DNA of 64,000 nucleotides from Xiphophorus maculatus (GCF_002775205.1 NC_036460.1:24298751-24362750), one strand, 5' to 3'. Counted from the first letter of the stretch, positions 1 through 14,500 are shown. Translations and numbers: made by a program. The notes: generated from the sequence alone by a model not told the origin.

Positions 1-388
1 TGTGCCTCCACTGGGAGGGAACGGTGCCATTTGGCCTTTATGTAACTCTGATTGATCTTTGATTTTAGACCAACCAGATTTTATGTTTTATCACCCGTCA
101 AAAGTGGCTGTGTTTCTCGAATGAGCACTAATTACATTGTGTAGACAGTTCTTTACTTGAGCTTTGCTGTAGCGAAAGAGGAAAGACGCTGTATTGATGA
201 ATTGGCAAACAGCACAGACTAGATGTTGCAGGGGGATTTTTATTCGCAGATTCTTTGATCGAGTTCAAAAATGAACCAGCTTGGTTGTAAATGTTTGTAA
301 AGGAACATACATTGATCCTGGGGGACGTAGATTTTAATCTCGGCCTTTTGCAGCTGCTATATAGTGACATGTATCCTATGGAAAACAG

Positions 389-3300
389 GGAATTCTGGGT
401 CTGAAGGAGCAGGAGCTGAGCCTCACGCTGCTGCTGTAAATGGGAGAGGTGAGCGAATCGTATGATGATGTAGCGTCGATGTTGCGCCACCGACTTTGTT
501 TCAATGCTTTTGTTTATGTATCCTCCTGACAGATGAACGACTTAATTTATGCTGTGAAAAATGCAAATCCGTCCATCAGGTGAGCTCAGAAACCAGATGT
601 GTTTTATATATAGTGTTTTGTTTTGCTGGTGCCGTGCTGTGACACTGCACCAGGTTAGAGGTTTCTTCAGTTTCAGCATTTTTGCCAAAGTCATATAAAA
701 TATAGTTTCCAAATTTTATGTATTAAGGGGAACAAAAGCTATCTAAATTAACCTGGTCTGCAGCATAGTGTCATTTAACTGAGACCCATTGCCTGATGGC
801 AGGACAGGTTTTGTGGTAGAGAAAATTTACGGTCCATAAATTAAGTCGTCCTGTGTCGCCTTGAAGAAGCAGAACGACCCCAGAAACATTGCCATTACAT
901 CTGACTGTCACCGTATGATATTTTAAATTTCTTTTCCTCAAATGCTGGATTAAGTGATTTCCGGATTCCACGGGTCAAGCCTCGGTTTCAATGTGGTTAA
1001 AACAGTTAATTCATAATTTAACAAGAGGAAATTTACTTTTCCTCAAAGGGCTGGGTGGCTCTGCACCGCTTTTTTCCCCCTTAAAAATAACACTATTTTC
1101 GTATTTTCTCTGGTTACATTTTTTAAATTAAATTTATTACGGTCTGAAACATTTAGCTGTGACGAAAAAAGCTAATTGAGAAGAAATCTGAAAATACATC
1201 TAATCAGCAATCTGTATTTTGCAGATTACTTTTTTATAAGCCTAATTTCCTATTTTATTCATGTTATTTGTATTGCTGTTGTACTGTTAGGATGATGAGT
1301 TGTGTGTGTTTCTGACAGACTCACGGCACGGAGCTTGTTACTCCTCAGAGGATGTCTAAGGGACGTTTCCAGTGAGTGAGATGCGGCGTCTCTGCAGCAG
1401 ATTTCGACGCAGTAAAACGTGCCGCCACTCATTCTGTGAATGTTTGTAGGTTGGCGTTGGAAGGAGAAGGAACGTACGAGTGTTCGGTCACCGGTCTGGT
1501 CTTCCAAGCAAGCGAGCCGGTTCTGGTGCGGTATTCTATCCTATCTTGGTCCAAGTTTGGCTCCTTCCTGCCGAACTCCTGGAAGTTTGCCGGACCGATC
1601 TTCAACGTCGACACCGTCAACAAGGACGCGTCCGTCCTCACCTCTATCCAGTTCCCCCACTCCATCTGCTTAGCCCGTAAGAACATCGGCGCTTTCTTAA
1701 CGTCTTTTTAACAAGGCGCACGGTTTAAAAGAGCTGAAATGAAACTGGTGTGTTCCCAAAGATCCAGAGGAGGACCTGACCTTCAGCGTCCTGCACGTTA
1801 AAGACAACCGTCCCCTCATTGAGCCGACCGCAGACCACTCAGGAAGCCACGTGAAGTGGAACGTGACGTCCCTCTCGCCGGTCGGTCCCATCATTCAGAA
1901 GTCAGGGTCTGTGGAGCACCACGGGGTGGTTCTGGTCTACAAGCAGCTCGGCAGCGACGCCAACAACTACAGCTTCCACGTCTACCTAGCGACAAACAGC
2001 TCCTCCGACATTAAAGTAAGCACCGCGCAACTTAATGTCAGTCAGTCGTCTCTAGTGAGGAACCAGAGGCATTCTGGAGGAGTTTTGGCTGACAGCAGCT
2101 CTGCTGTTCCAGAGAGGAGTTTATATCCACTCCTTATCAGTAAGCATTTAATCACATGATAAATCAAAATGAGTTTGATAATTAATGATTAATTATCTAA
2201 TGACTAATATTATTTGAAAGGCAATTTTGCAATTGCAATTTTGCTCCAGACGTCATCATCCATTTTATTTATAGCTTCTGTTTAACATGGTTTCTACTTC
2301 CGTTTTATTTATTGTTTTTGGCTGTGTTTTATTTCGGATGTTTAAAATACCTTTGTTACAAAATTAATGTTTCTTGGTTTTTGAGAGAGTAAATTTACAT
2401 CATGATGACATTTTCAATATATTACCGGTACTTCAAAATGACAATATTATTGCTTATCGCAATAATTACTGGGACAATTTATTGTGACAGGCCTACTTAT
2501 AAAAATGAAAGGCTCATTTCTGGCATTTTAATGATAAATTTAAGTTATTCCTTCACCACAGTGAGATGGTGGTACAATAAACACTTTTAATGAATTTTCA
2601 TATCAGGTTTTCTGAAGCGTTCCCGGTAATAAATCTTAAGTCCACAAATATTCAGAAATGTTGAGGTCAAGAGTCTTAATTTCAGCCTTTTTTCCCTCTG
2701 TTTTAAAATCTCTCTTTTTCTAAAAGTTTGCAGCAGATTGCCAAGCGGCCTGGGTTTCAGACCAGGAACAGCTGCACTGATGACTGTAGCCGCGGCTCTA
2801 ACATTGAGCCATGTCCTAAAACCAGCTTTGATACAAGTTTAGGATTATTCTCTTGTTAAACACATAATTGAGTCCAAATTTAACTATCTGTTAATTTCAG
2901 GTGAAGATAAAAATTGAGCAGGTAGTTTTTTTTTCTTGTTTGTTATTGTGCTATGCACCAGTACAACGGCAGTATGCACAATAGCTTAAATGTGTTAAAT
3001 GAGTTTAAACACATACAAATGGATACCTTCCATTTTTGCCAAATCGCACATCTCTTTTAATAATTTATTTGAAAATTACCTCCTTCAAGTCTGCTGTTTA
3101 TCATTGTGACTAAATAGCGTAATCGTTGAGACAGTACAAGTTTTCTCCATGAAATAATTGGGAGATTTTAGGTGGCTTTTTCATTTGATGAAAAACTCAC
3201 ACCTTTTGCTATTTGTATGTAAATTTCACCTTAGGAAAATCCCAGTTCAAGTAAAGGATTACTGGTAAGACGATGAATGAAATTCATACACGTAATGGGA

Positions 3301-6300
3301 ATATGCACAGAAATTGTAGCTGTGCTGTTATTGGCAGCATCTTGCAGCTGTGAAACAAAAGTAGTTCTAAAATTAGGTCAGATTTTTAAAAAAACATTCT
3401 GTAGTTTCAGGATCCTGTTTTATTCGTGATTTCAGTACCTGACTGTCACCAAACTGCCCGCTTAAAAACCCTTTTTAGAAAAAAAAAAACCTTTCTTATC
3501 TAACAACTATCCACAAAATTTCAGTGGTGATGCGAAGAAAATGTTTCCGTTACATAATTAGATACTGTACATGTGCAATTACTGTTTAAACTTAATTACG
3601 TAAAATCCCTTGAAAAGCCCTTGTGAATGGAAAATGTGAAATAATTACGGTATTTTGGGGGCAGTTTTGTCATAAAATTGACTGTTAGAAACTGTTGGGT
3701 TTCCAACATCTTCCACAAATAAAAATCTAAAAGGTGTGCCATGCCTTTTTATGCAACCCCTTTTACTTTGATGCCCCTAAATCTGCTACTTATTCCATTT
3801 AAAAGTCACCCAATTAGTAAATGGAGTCCACCTGTGTGTTATTTAAGTTTAGTAAAAATCTCTGACAAATTATATAAATTTCTCTGTATTTTTCTAGCCT
3901 TTTACTTAACTTAATATATTTCCCTTCAACTTAATAGTTGTGCATCACCTTGTTTGACAGATGTTGGTACAATTAGCATCGAGGTTTGTGGTTGTAATTG
4001 GACAAACTGTGTTAAAGTCTTGAGGGGGGTGAAGGCAGGTTTACACAGTTCCTGTGTCCAGTGATTTCTATTAATTTACAACTTTTTAAAAATATTCCTG
4101 AGTGACTAAATGGGTGTTTAGATTCAGGATTTTTTTCCCCCCTTTTGTGTGCAAGCACAACCAAAACAGGAGAGGGAAAAACAGCCAAAACAAAACAAAA
4201 CAAAACAAAAAAAAATATTCCGTCTCTACAGGGAGAAATATTCAACTCATCTCACACTTTTGATCAGCTCAACTGTCCGAGGCTAAAACTCCAGCAAAAT
4301 GCCTCACCTTTGAAACCGCGTGTGGAAACCCTAAGAACAGGCGTAGAGCTAGAGGTGACTTTCACTTCTGTTCCTGTTTGCGGCCGTGATTGCTTTGATT
4401 TCATCATGCTTCACATTTCCAAACTTGCTTAACACAGTGGTCACTAGCATTACTCCCTGCCTGATGGTAATATTGAGCTTTTTTTGTGAGGAGGTAAAAA
4501 AGTCAGAATACATTTTTAAAAAAGCCAGAGAGCGCCACACACACGCCTTTGGACGGCTGCATCACGGGAAGCAGAGCAGCTGTGATGTCATTCGGGAAGT
4601 GTGAATGTGGCTGCATGAACATGAACGTGTGGGCCTGGGAGGATCCAGCTGATGAATAATAAAACCAGATGAGAGATGCCAGTTCTTTAAATATGTTTGC
4701 AGTCAGTTTTTCCCTGCGGTTTCTCAGCTTTCGTGATTCTTTTGTTCACCAGGCTGAACTTGGAGTGACCTCTTCCTGCAAAACACCGTCGTTGGGGTTA
4801 TTTTTATCCCACCTGTTGTTGTTGCTGAGAAACCAAGCCTCTTCTTCATCTTGTTTTCTCTCTGTGCTGCTGCCATTTCAGGATATAGGCAAACAAGTCC
4901 GGGGCTACAAGAATCGATACATGAAGATCGATAAGCCTCCCACGTGTAAATTGGACGAGGGGACGTATCGCCTCGTGAGCGAACCGGAGGGGGAGATCAA
5001 ACCTGAGGTGTGTCTCTTTGCGTGTGGATAAGTCATGTTCATAAAGCATAATTTAGACTGGGTCATGGTCTATGCAGTAAAAATTATGTCAAACATCTTG
5101 GGGAAACTCTTTGAGCATTCTCAACCTGAAACATTGAAAATTGTTTAAAACTGTTAGATTTTAAACAATTAAAAACAGATCACTTGTGATCTGTTTTTTT
5201 TTTTTTTTTTACTTATTTATGTCTTTATAAGATTCTCCCAATCAGTGGGATCATTTTGTACCTCTTTGAAAAACATAAACAGTTTTTACCCAGCCTCATT
5301 TTAGCAGTATTTGAGAAACATATAGAATGTCCATTGCCTTCCTATACAATTCTGCTCGATTCTCATCTCTTCAGTGCTCCATCTGGGCTTTCTGCCATTG
5401 AACTCGATTTGTCCGGTAGAATTTCAGTCGAGCCAATCAGTGAACGGCAGGAGAAGTTGTGACTGCTTGCCGTTTATTTTCTGTGATGTTTTAGCAACGG
5501 CAGTGGAGGAAGTGAACGAAGCCCTTCAGTCCCTGTTTTCCACGCTTCCAAATGCTGAGCGATTGAAGTCGGAGAAAGAGGAACGTTTAATACATTTCAT
5601 AAGATCTCTGCGAACCAAAGAGTAGCACAAGGCGCTGATTGTTATGGTTGCTAAGAAAAGTTTATTGAAAATGATTCATGTGGTGCATAAGAGATTTTAT
5701 CAAGACTGTAGACAAAATTAACGTAATGTTTTACTCTACAGGTTATGTTTTAGAGTTAATACAGTATTTATTATTAAAAAAATGTTTAGATGTTTGTCAG
5801 TTCCATTTTTAATGTGAATGAGCCTACTCTGCTTTTAAATTGATCTGTGACGAGTGACTACCACTTCTGGAGGTTATTATGAACCTGTAGCTACTGTGAG
5901 CCATGATGAGTGTGAGGTGGTGATTCAGTGACACAAAGCATAGACAGCTGCTGAAGATGCAGGAGTTCACGGTACGCACAGGCTGAATGGCAGCTCCAGA
6001 GACACACTTCAGTTTATTGAGAGGTGACCAAAGACCCAGGCCAAAGTACGCCATTTTGTCTTCCAGGTAGGGCTTATGGGAAGCTGGCGGACCAAAGTTA
6101 AATCTTTGGGATTCAAAGGTTTAGCATCTGAATCCCAAACTTGGATACTTTTCTCTGTTCGAAAGGTTCCAAAAAACAGTTAAGTCAAATGAAATAAGTC
6201 CAAATTCTGTGGAAAATCCTTGACTTTAAACTTCGAAGAGAGACGTTTGATAGAACTTCAGATAAAAATAGATTTTAATCAGCTTAACTAATACTTTCAT

Positions 6301-9261
6301 TTACCCTAAAACTATCTCTACATACAAGTTGTGCTGGTTTTATGTTTGTCCAGATGTGTTGCGAAAGATTTCCATTTTCCATTTTTAATTGCATGTGTTT
6401 GGTATTTTGTTTTGATCAACATTTCCGCAGACTTTCTGAAGGCCTTTCATTTGGCTGCCTTGCACCTCTTGGTTGACGTGGAGAAAATAGTCATTACCTT
6501 ACAAAAACCTTTAGGTTTTGTGTCTCACGGCTACTAAACCATGTTTGTGTCTCATTAAAGGAGCTGAAGTTCACGCTCGCTGTGACCAAGATGAAAGGCT
6601 ACTTTGAAGCTTTCTTTGAGGAGCGGCCTCCTTTCAAACTGTCTCTAATAGAGATTAACACGGACGAGACTGTCTGGTCTGCCACCATCAGAGAAGGTGC
6701 CAGCGTGTTTATTCTCCTGCTAACATGTTTATGATGCTACACTGGCTTGAAAAAAAAATCTTTATTCTTCCATTTCAAATAGTAGCGTTAAATTGTGCCT
6801 CAAAATCTGGATCACATTTAATATCCATGTTGTGTTTTTTAAACTTTATAATAGAAATGCTTCCCAATTTATAGGATATTTTTGATAACATTGGTTGTGT
6901 AACAATGTAAATCGATATGTTTAGTAGAGTTATTAAAATCAGAATTCGGTTACTCCATTCAGTGTATCGGTAGGTGGAGCATAATCAACACATTTTGATC
7001 ATATCACAGCGATCTGTTAGGATTTAGGTGGAATTAATTGTATTCGTCAATATTTAATCACATGGGAGTCCGATAGCTCCTCGTGTCGTTTTGTTGAAAG
7101 CCGGTTTCGGCCGTCTGCTGAGATTTATAGTGGATGTTTTACTTTGATTATATTCTGTGTCGTGTGATTGATGTCCGTTTTTTTTTTTTTTTTTTTCTTT
7201 CAGGCGACTGTGTGGACAACTCAGAAAAAAAGCCAAGGAAAAGGACAATCTGTACGCTCCTTATTCGGTCTTCGGTGGGAGACAGATATTCCTTCGTGCT
7301 TTTGGCCTCTGCAGTTTGACTCGAATCAATCTGTTTCTTGCAGCTGGCAGACAGGGAAGCAGCAGCCACTCGGAAGAAGAAACGGCCTGTAAAAGACCAA
7401 AGTGGCACGACGAGTCAGGTGAATCATCATCCGTTTAATTGGATTACATTGAATTCAGTTTAATTAATGTGGCTCCGATTCAAAACAGATTATATACAGA
7501 AGTATGTGATCAGCTCAGTCTAATCATATTGAAATATTATCAGTTGCATATGTTCCAGTGCTAGAAATTAATGTTGACAAGCCGACTATTTAAGATTTCT
7601 AAAGAAACATAGCTTACTGTCCCACAACAGTGGAGAGTTGGTTGCATTGAGTTTAATTTTGATTTGATCCCTTATAATGAACATGCTGGGACTTTAGAGA
7701 ACTGAAGTGAATAGAGACACTGGTTTAGGAAAACTTTTTACATAAAAGAAAAAGTAAATAGTCAATAGCAGCTCCTTTAGTGGCTTCATCTAGAAGAACA
7801 ACACATCTAAATAATGAGCTGTGAGATAATTGTAAAATCCATGGGATGAAAAACAGAGTAGGTATTGCTGGTCGTGCCAATAGCTTCTTTAATTGCTTTG
7901 TCTAGGAGATGAACAGACGTCTCACTGCAACTTGCAGGATAAGCTGAAGGCTTTTAGCTAAACTTTTTAGGTTTCTTTATGGTAAAATGAACAACAGTTC
8001 TACCTGGTACTGTCGGGGATAAGATATTCTTCATTTTAGTAATTTTGTGAAGGTGAAAAAAAAAATCCTGAAAACCTGCTAAACATGGGATTACATTGTG
8101 TAAAACGAGCATATCCAAAACATCTGAGGTTAAAATAAATAGCTTTTTTTTATTGCGTTTTTTTTTTTTTTTTTCTCAGATGGAGTGAAAGCAGGGAAGA
8201 CTCAGGGTCAGGACTTGTCAGAGAAGCAGCTCCTGAAGATCGCCCGTCAACTTGGAAAAGAGTGGAAGGAGGTGGCCATCTTTCTGGGCATAGAGAGTAA
8301 ATATGTGGATGACCTCCAGGTTGCGGAAAACTGTGTGAGCATGCAAAAGCTGAAAATGCTGTTGGAGTGGAAAAAAAGGCAATCAGGAAAAGCTACAGCA
8401 TACCACCTGTTGTACAGTTTGAATGATTTGGACTCCTTGTCGATCGAGGTTCGTAAGGTACTGAAAGGTATGACCAAAGAATACACACATTCTTGTCTTT
8501 TTTCCCCCTTCCTAACATAAAGTCTTTTTTGTGCACAGCTAAAATAGTTCTTGATCAGTAGTTCCTTGAGCTTTCTTAAGGTTTTTGCGATTTGAATGCT
8601 TTTTTACTAACTTTCCTGACCATTATTGCATTTTAGCCAACTTCACCAAGCCTGTGCCAGAGGCCAGATAGATATTTTTTTCTTTTTTTTTGTAGCTATA
8701 GTTGGGTTGAGCGACAAACCTGACTCTGATTCAAGCAAAATTAAATAACAAAGTATGAACATGATTATTTAAAGTTTTGATTTTCTTGGTTTGGAGCTGA
8801 AGAGGCTCCTCTGCCACAATGTTGTCTGCTGAAAGGTGCTAGCTAACGACGAGCTAACGACCAAAAGCCCATATTTGATTACCAAGCTCTGGGGTGTTTT
8901 AATAAAACTACGACCTACTTACATTAAGAGAAAGAAGGTTGTACTTTCTATCAATGACAAGGAAACTGAAGCATCACGTCATGTGGCACAAAACAGGTAA
9001 ACCCCGCAAGATCAGTCAAACATGTATTAATGGAAGATGAGGCATAGAAAAAAAACCATTAATGAAATGTTTGTGTGGGGCGGTGCAGTTGTCACAAGCA
9101 GGACTTTCAGTCAGTTTTCTTATTGGTTTTGCGTGTCTCTCATTACATTTACTGCTTTATGGAAAAAAAAGAATACTTTTTCAAGACTGAACTGAATCAA
9201 ATTTATATGTTTTTTTTTTCTTCTGTTTTTAGGTATGATGGACAACCGAGCTGATAAGTAA
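389..9261 (+). CDS. FIIND (ZU5-UPA) plus Death domain protein, gene A, 5' partial
   Basis: Exons by splice signals: 389-448, 533-579, 1319-1371, 1450-1676, 1762-2015, 4882-5007, 6561-6696, 7204-7251, 7344-7418, 8180-8467, 9233-9261 (TAA). They join in one frame, giving 446 codons plus an incomplete first one. The 389 exon starts in phase 2, so more 5' exons lie before the window. Order: short Ala/Gly/Glu linker, a cysteine cluster (CCEKCK), ZU5 with the FIIND signatures SWKFAGPIF and LPH, UPA, then a DD (LSEKQLLKIARQLG, a Trp in the GKEWKEV helix, LLEWKKRQ). It aligns through the FIIND with human NLRP1. The autoproteolysis His (codon 1848-1850) and Ser (1875-1877) are kept. NLRP1 and CARD8 end in a CARD; here a DD takes its place, as in PIDD1. 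The N-terminal partner of this FIIND is unknown; from gene B it could be a caspase, from NLRP1 a NACHT-LRR. Family call is strong; the 389-448 exon is the least certain. Confidence 0.85.
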
Positions 9262-9412
9262 AGAAGAAATGTGTTCAAAAACTGAAATATCTGTTGCTTC
9301 ATCAAATGAACGCAACGAGGAGCTCAGGTGTGCAATGAAGCAGCGTCGACCTGTGGACCAAACTTCAACTTTTTCCTTTTTGTTTCCAGTAACATTTTAA
9401 AATCTCCATGTG

Positions 9413-9418
9413 AATAAA
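9413..9418 (+). promoter_or_regulatory. polyadenylation signal, gene A
   Basis: AATAAA about 150 bases after the gene A stop codon, in AT-rich DNA. It fits a short 3' UTR. No other signal stands closer to the stop. Confidence 0.55.
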
Positions 9419-10523
9419 TTCAGATGTGCGCCTTTGTTTTCTGTGAAAAGTACAGACTAATGATGACGTCTTTGAGTAACTATGTTTATGAATGACGCAG
9501 AGGTCGTTGAGAGGTTTGGTAGCTATTTATGTTGCCCATAGCAAACGACAACGTAGGTGCTACAGTCCTGGTACTGCAAAAATCATGAACAGTTTATTTT
9601 GTAACATATAATGTTTCAGTTTAAGGTGAAACCTTGTGAAATACTTAGTGAAAACAACCAGGCATTAGAACAGATCTGTGCTTCTGTTTAAAGATTTACA
9701 GACTGAATTTGTGTATTAGAAGCTTTTATACTCATTTTCTTCCTGTCCTGTACATATCATTTTTTTTAAACCAAGATCTTTTTTTTCCAAATTGTGGTTT
9801 ATTTTTCTACATCTGTTTAGACTGTATGTCTATTAGTGTCTTATTTTATATTTGCTATATTTGTCAGAAACTATACAGAAATGCAACATGTCCAAAATGT
9901 CATGTTTTAATGTGGCTCAGGAGTTATTTCCTTTTGTCTTCAGTCGAGAATAATGCATATTGTTTGTAAAGCTTAAACTAATTTGTGTATTTCAAATGGA
10001 TACTGTAAAAAAAAAAAAAAACTTCTTCTACTTGTTCTTGATTTAAGTCTGGACTTGAGTATAAATCTGGGAAATGTTTTTCTGAAACTGCTTTGGAAAT
10101 TTGTTGCACATATTTAGAACCACTAAGGTCAGTAAAACAAACTTGACTGGACCAAACTCTGGGAGATACATTAAGTTAAATTACTTGAAACATTGTTTTG
10201 TCAACACTTTTACAGAGTAACTGACGCAGCCATATTTTTTACAACTGAATCATTTCTTATGACGTCCAGATATTGATTAGCATTCAGAAAAGCAGCTTTA
10301 CAGAAGTTACAGCTGATGTTTTTATTTGTCCTTATTTTCGTCAGGTCTGAATCCCTCCAACAATTTTATAAAAATAAAAGTTGACTCTTAAAATGAATAA
10401 AACTTGAGATGGAGTTATGTTTTAATTTATTTTGTGTGATTATAGCCCTGTTTCTAAAAAAATAAAATAAAATTGGGACAATGTACCAAATGAGAATTCA
10501 TTTGGTACAGTTTTCTTGTTTTG

Positions 10524-10966
10524 TAGTTGATTCTCATGTGAAAGGTGTGATTTGACCTTTTTATTTGTTCTTTTCCTGTTAAATCTGTTAAAAGAGTGAC
10601 AGCTCTGGCTACTACATAAGAGAGATGTTTTTGGTCAGTTTTCTGCTAAAACTGAAGAGGTTTTATGTATTAAGCCATTTATTAATGGATGTATCCTGCA
10701 ACTACTGCAAACATCAGTAAAATATTGTTACACTGAAAGGTGTGGTGTGGAAGGAAAAAAAAAAAGTTGATTCTAGTTGACACGCAGTTTCTAGTTGATG
10801 CTCATCTGGAAGGTGTGATTTGGCCTTTTTTTTATTTTTTTGCCTGTTAAATCTCTTCCAAGAGTGACAGCTCTAACGCATAGCAGATATTTTGGGACAG
10901 TTTTCTGTTAAAACAAGAGAGGTATCAATGAATGTATCCTCCACTGCAAATTTCGGTAAAATACAC
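10524..10966. repeat. diverged direct duplication, about 200 bp units
   Basis: Two similar segments, about 10524-10726 and 10791-10966, share GGTGTGATTTG, CCTGTTAAATCT, AAGAGTGACAGCTCT, CAGTTTTCTG and a CTGCAAA...CAGTAAAATA tail. They lie in the 9.4-11.3 kb stretch between genes A and B, which otherwise shows no coding signal. A 26-base near-palindrome around GAATTC sits at 10483-10508. Confidence 0.6.
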
Positions 10967-11349
10967 TCAATATTAAATTTTAAACTCTCTCTTTTGTTAA
11001 GAAAGAGTTTACTAACGTTAGTAAATTTAACATTTACCAATGTAAAATTATTTCTCCTGTTTATCTTAAAATTTCTGTTGTCATGATTTAAAAAGAGTAA
11101 ACAGTGTTGGATTCACCCAACCACTAACTGTGAAAATATATATATATATTTTTTGCTTATCATTCAAATTCTTTGAAAAATTGTCAGCTTATAGGTAAAA
11201 CTTTCAATCCTTTACCATTACTTAATAATACTAATAATAAATACAGCATAATCGTTATTAAATTGAGGTCAGTTTAATGTTTTTCTCTCAGCAATCGTCA
11301 TTATTTTTAGCGAAACTTTCTATAACTTCATATAATCATCTGTATGAAA

Positions 11350-11564
11350 ATACTTGCATTGGTTTTCCAGAACAACATCCCACTGGCAATATGGCGACCG
11401 CGCTGACGCCTCCCTTCTAATGGACTCAACGTCTACAGGAAGTGACATCAGAAATTCACCAACGCCTCATTGGGTGCGTCACGCACATCCTGAAAGCTTT
11501 CCAGTTGTGTATTTTCTTCGTTTTGTTTTTGCCGGACGAAGTTTGGAAACTTCAGAGTCGAACA
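11350..11564 (+). promoter_or_regulatory. candidate promoter and 5' UTR of gene B
   Basis: A more GC- and CpG-rich patch in AT-rich DNA directly before the proposed 7-bp start exon. It holds CATTGGG (a CCAAT-box type element) near 11468, a CRE-like TGCGTCACGCA and a GAAGTGACATCA element. No clear TATA box. The call is positional inference; the transcription start is not visible from sequence. Confidence 0.35.
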
Positions 11565-14500
11565 ATGACAGGTCAGAGAACCAACTTTGAAATTTAAAGA
11601 TGGTACTTATCCTGTGTTGTATTCAGAATTAGAATAAACTTTATTCGTCAAATTTGTACACAAAAACACGGATTTTGATGTTGGTTACGCTTTTCTCTGA
11701 ATCCGGGGACAAGCGTAAAACATCCAGCCGTCCATTTTCTTTCGGGACGGGTTCTGGTGCTCATCTCCAGCTGCCGGTCCGGGCGAGAGGCGCCATCTGT
11801 GGGATATATTTTTTCGGATCCTTTGAGTTATTTAAGGGCGACTCCACCCAATTTTGCCACTACCTTCAACATTTTTAATCTACTTTAGTTAAAAAAAACT
11901 ATAACACCCAGATTCTTCAAACCTGGTCTAGATTATTGTCAGCTAATAGCAGACTATTTAAAAGCAAGTTTGTGAAACATTGATCTGATTTGTAAAACTT
12001 CTGTAACGGGCTGTTTGAGCCAGTGGCTGATGCATCTGGATCACACTGGATCTGCTCCAGCTGCAACACCTGGACACTTCAAAGGGGGACGAGATTACTC
12101 TATTTTATTGGATAAATAATTTGACCAGAATGAAAAGAAAAGTAAAAACAGGCAAGTGCTTGTTATTAGGACTAGTCCTAGTTAAAACCATGAAAAGAAT
12201 GCTCAACTTCAACCTTTTAAACATTTTTATGTCACAGCTTTTCTTTGGCTTTAGAAATATGAACATCTATTTCTGCTCAGAGTTACATGAGAAGCTCTTC
12301 TCTCTCACTGCAAAAAGAGACATTCGGTTATGAATCACTTGAATTATTATTTTATTTTTTTGTGCATGATTACGTTTTGACACTCATATTGTTTCAGCCA
12401 GTTTAAATTCTCTTACCTCTCCTCCTTTTGGCCAATGTTCAGTTTGTTCCACTGCCTCAGCCCTCGTTAGTGGTTTTGTGATTTCCAGTGGATGCCTGTG
12501 TTGCATACAAAAAGACAATGTTAAGAACTGTTTCCTAAAAATACAAATATTTACTTTACATTTTAATAAAGATGATTTACAAAACTTTCCTTTTTCTTTA
12601 TGCTTGCCTGTTTCGTTATTCAATACCCCGTTTTCTCCTCACCTGTTTCTATTTATCTTTGTTCTGACCAATGGACTTTGAAAGAACAAATTTCTTTTCA
12701 AATTTACTTAAATGTCATCTCGAGGAACTTTACCGAAATCATTCCAATTCAATCATACATGCATTCCATCTGATTCTATCAAAAAAAATGCATTTTATCT
12801 GGATTTGCATATGTCTAAGTATATGCATACATACATCCATGCCCACACTAACTCATATGCTTTAGCCCCAATTTGCATATTTTTTAAAAATTTTTTCTAT
12901 TAGCCAATTCACCGTTGCCACATCTGTTTGCACCACCTGCATTTTGTTTGATGAGCAGTAAATTTTCTTAATCAGATATCATAGATCTATTTAAGAATTA
13001 ATGTACTATTTTTTTAAATCTAATGATTTAAGATTGGAAAATTACCAAAAGTTTAAAAAACATAATTCATCTGGTCCGGCACAACCTTGCTATCGAATGT
13101 TTAAACTAGAAATCTTATAAGTAATAAAATGCATATAAAAACGTTAAAATGGAAATGTCTAGTAATGCAACCTAAGCTACGTCAATGACTTTTTACTGAA
13201 AAAGCCAGTAATCTTCTGATACTGCAAACTGTAACAGCTTTCACTGCAGTACAGTTTTAGGATTAGAGAATAGGATACTCAGTTTTTTTTGACTCAATAA
13301 CAGTATTTAAATAATGATGATGACTATTTTTTCCCATGTCTTTGCAATTACAGGTTTGGTACTTCAGAAAGTGAAATATCGATTTGTGTACAAGGTGTCC
13401 AGACATGTACTTCGTCGTCTCGTGGACCTCCTTTTAAAAGACCATGTTTTGAATGGAGAAGAAGAGGATATAATATGTGAGGGAAGGTATAGTAGGGCCG
13501 ATCAGGCACGTAGTCTCATTGACTATGTGATCAGAAAAGGAGAAAGAGCCAGCACAAGGCTGATTTATCACCTACAGAACATAGACCCAGTTCTTCACAG
13601 TGAGTTGGGTCTGTCCAGTGATCAACCTGGTCTGTCAGGTAAGAGGAAAAAATGTTAGTTTAAAAAGCATAAAAATTGATGGATTTTTCTTTATTAAGAA
13701 GTATAGCATTCTTGTAAACTCAAAAGTTTAGCACAATCAAATCTTCAATCCCTAAATCTTTGAGGGTTTATATAGAAATATTACCTAATAGACACAAGCT
13801 CAGCAAGGCTTTTCGTCCGGTGCGCCAATGCCTGACCCCGGCCGAAGGGCCTTCAGTGCATTGTTGGGCTTTGGGAGATTAACATCTTATGTGTTCTGGT
13901 CCAAATGTTGGGGTGTTTGTAGGTTTTATTCTGGGGTGAGACTGGCGAACGGCTGGGTGGTTCAGGATTATATTCCAGTTCAAGTAGACTTTGTGTCAAA
14001 CTTAGTGTTATTGTACCCTGCCATAAAGTTCCAGTTTGCAGGTGTTACAGCTTGCAGTTATTATTTTCATGTTTAGTGAAACATTGCTCAGCCGAAATGG
14101 ATTATTTATCATTGGAAGGTAACCAAAAAAATAACAAGTTAAACTCAGTTTTTCATATTTAAGCTGATGCTTTGATGAGTAGCTCTTTGTCTTACATGGA
14201 TATATGACATTATAAACTGTCTATTTGAGAAAACACTTAAAAGGCATCTCTAGCGGTGCTCCTTTGACATCCACTTTCACTTAAGAAAGAGCAAACCAAT
14301 TCTTTAAACACGGTTGCTCTCCTCATTGTAAGCTGATGTCTTTTATTTCTGTTCTTTTTTTTTTTTTTTGTTATTTGTAACGACAAAACATGTAAAGCTG
14401 AAGCTTAATGCTCTGGTGTGTTGCATGCCTCCACATATATAAATAATCATGGTGGACCACCATTTCTTTTGGTCCCAGTCCAGCCATGACTCGGTCACAG

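Noticed and set aside
532..579. ATG at 533 as the start of gene A
   Set aside because: That ATG is in the wrong frame; the homologous exon in gene B shows the CCEKCK frame, which needs an upstream phase-1 donor.
13828..14076. 82-codon frame between CARD and caspase exons
   Set aside because: No matching splice phase or domain; reading it into gene B would add unrelated residues between CARD and caspase.
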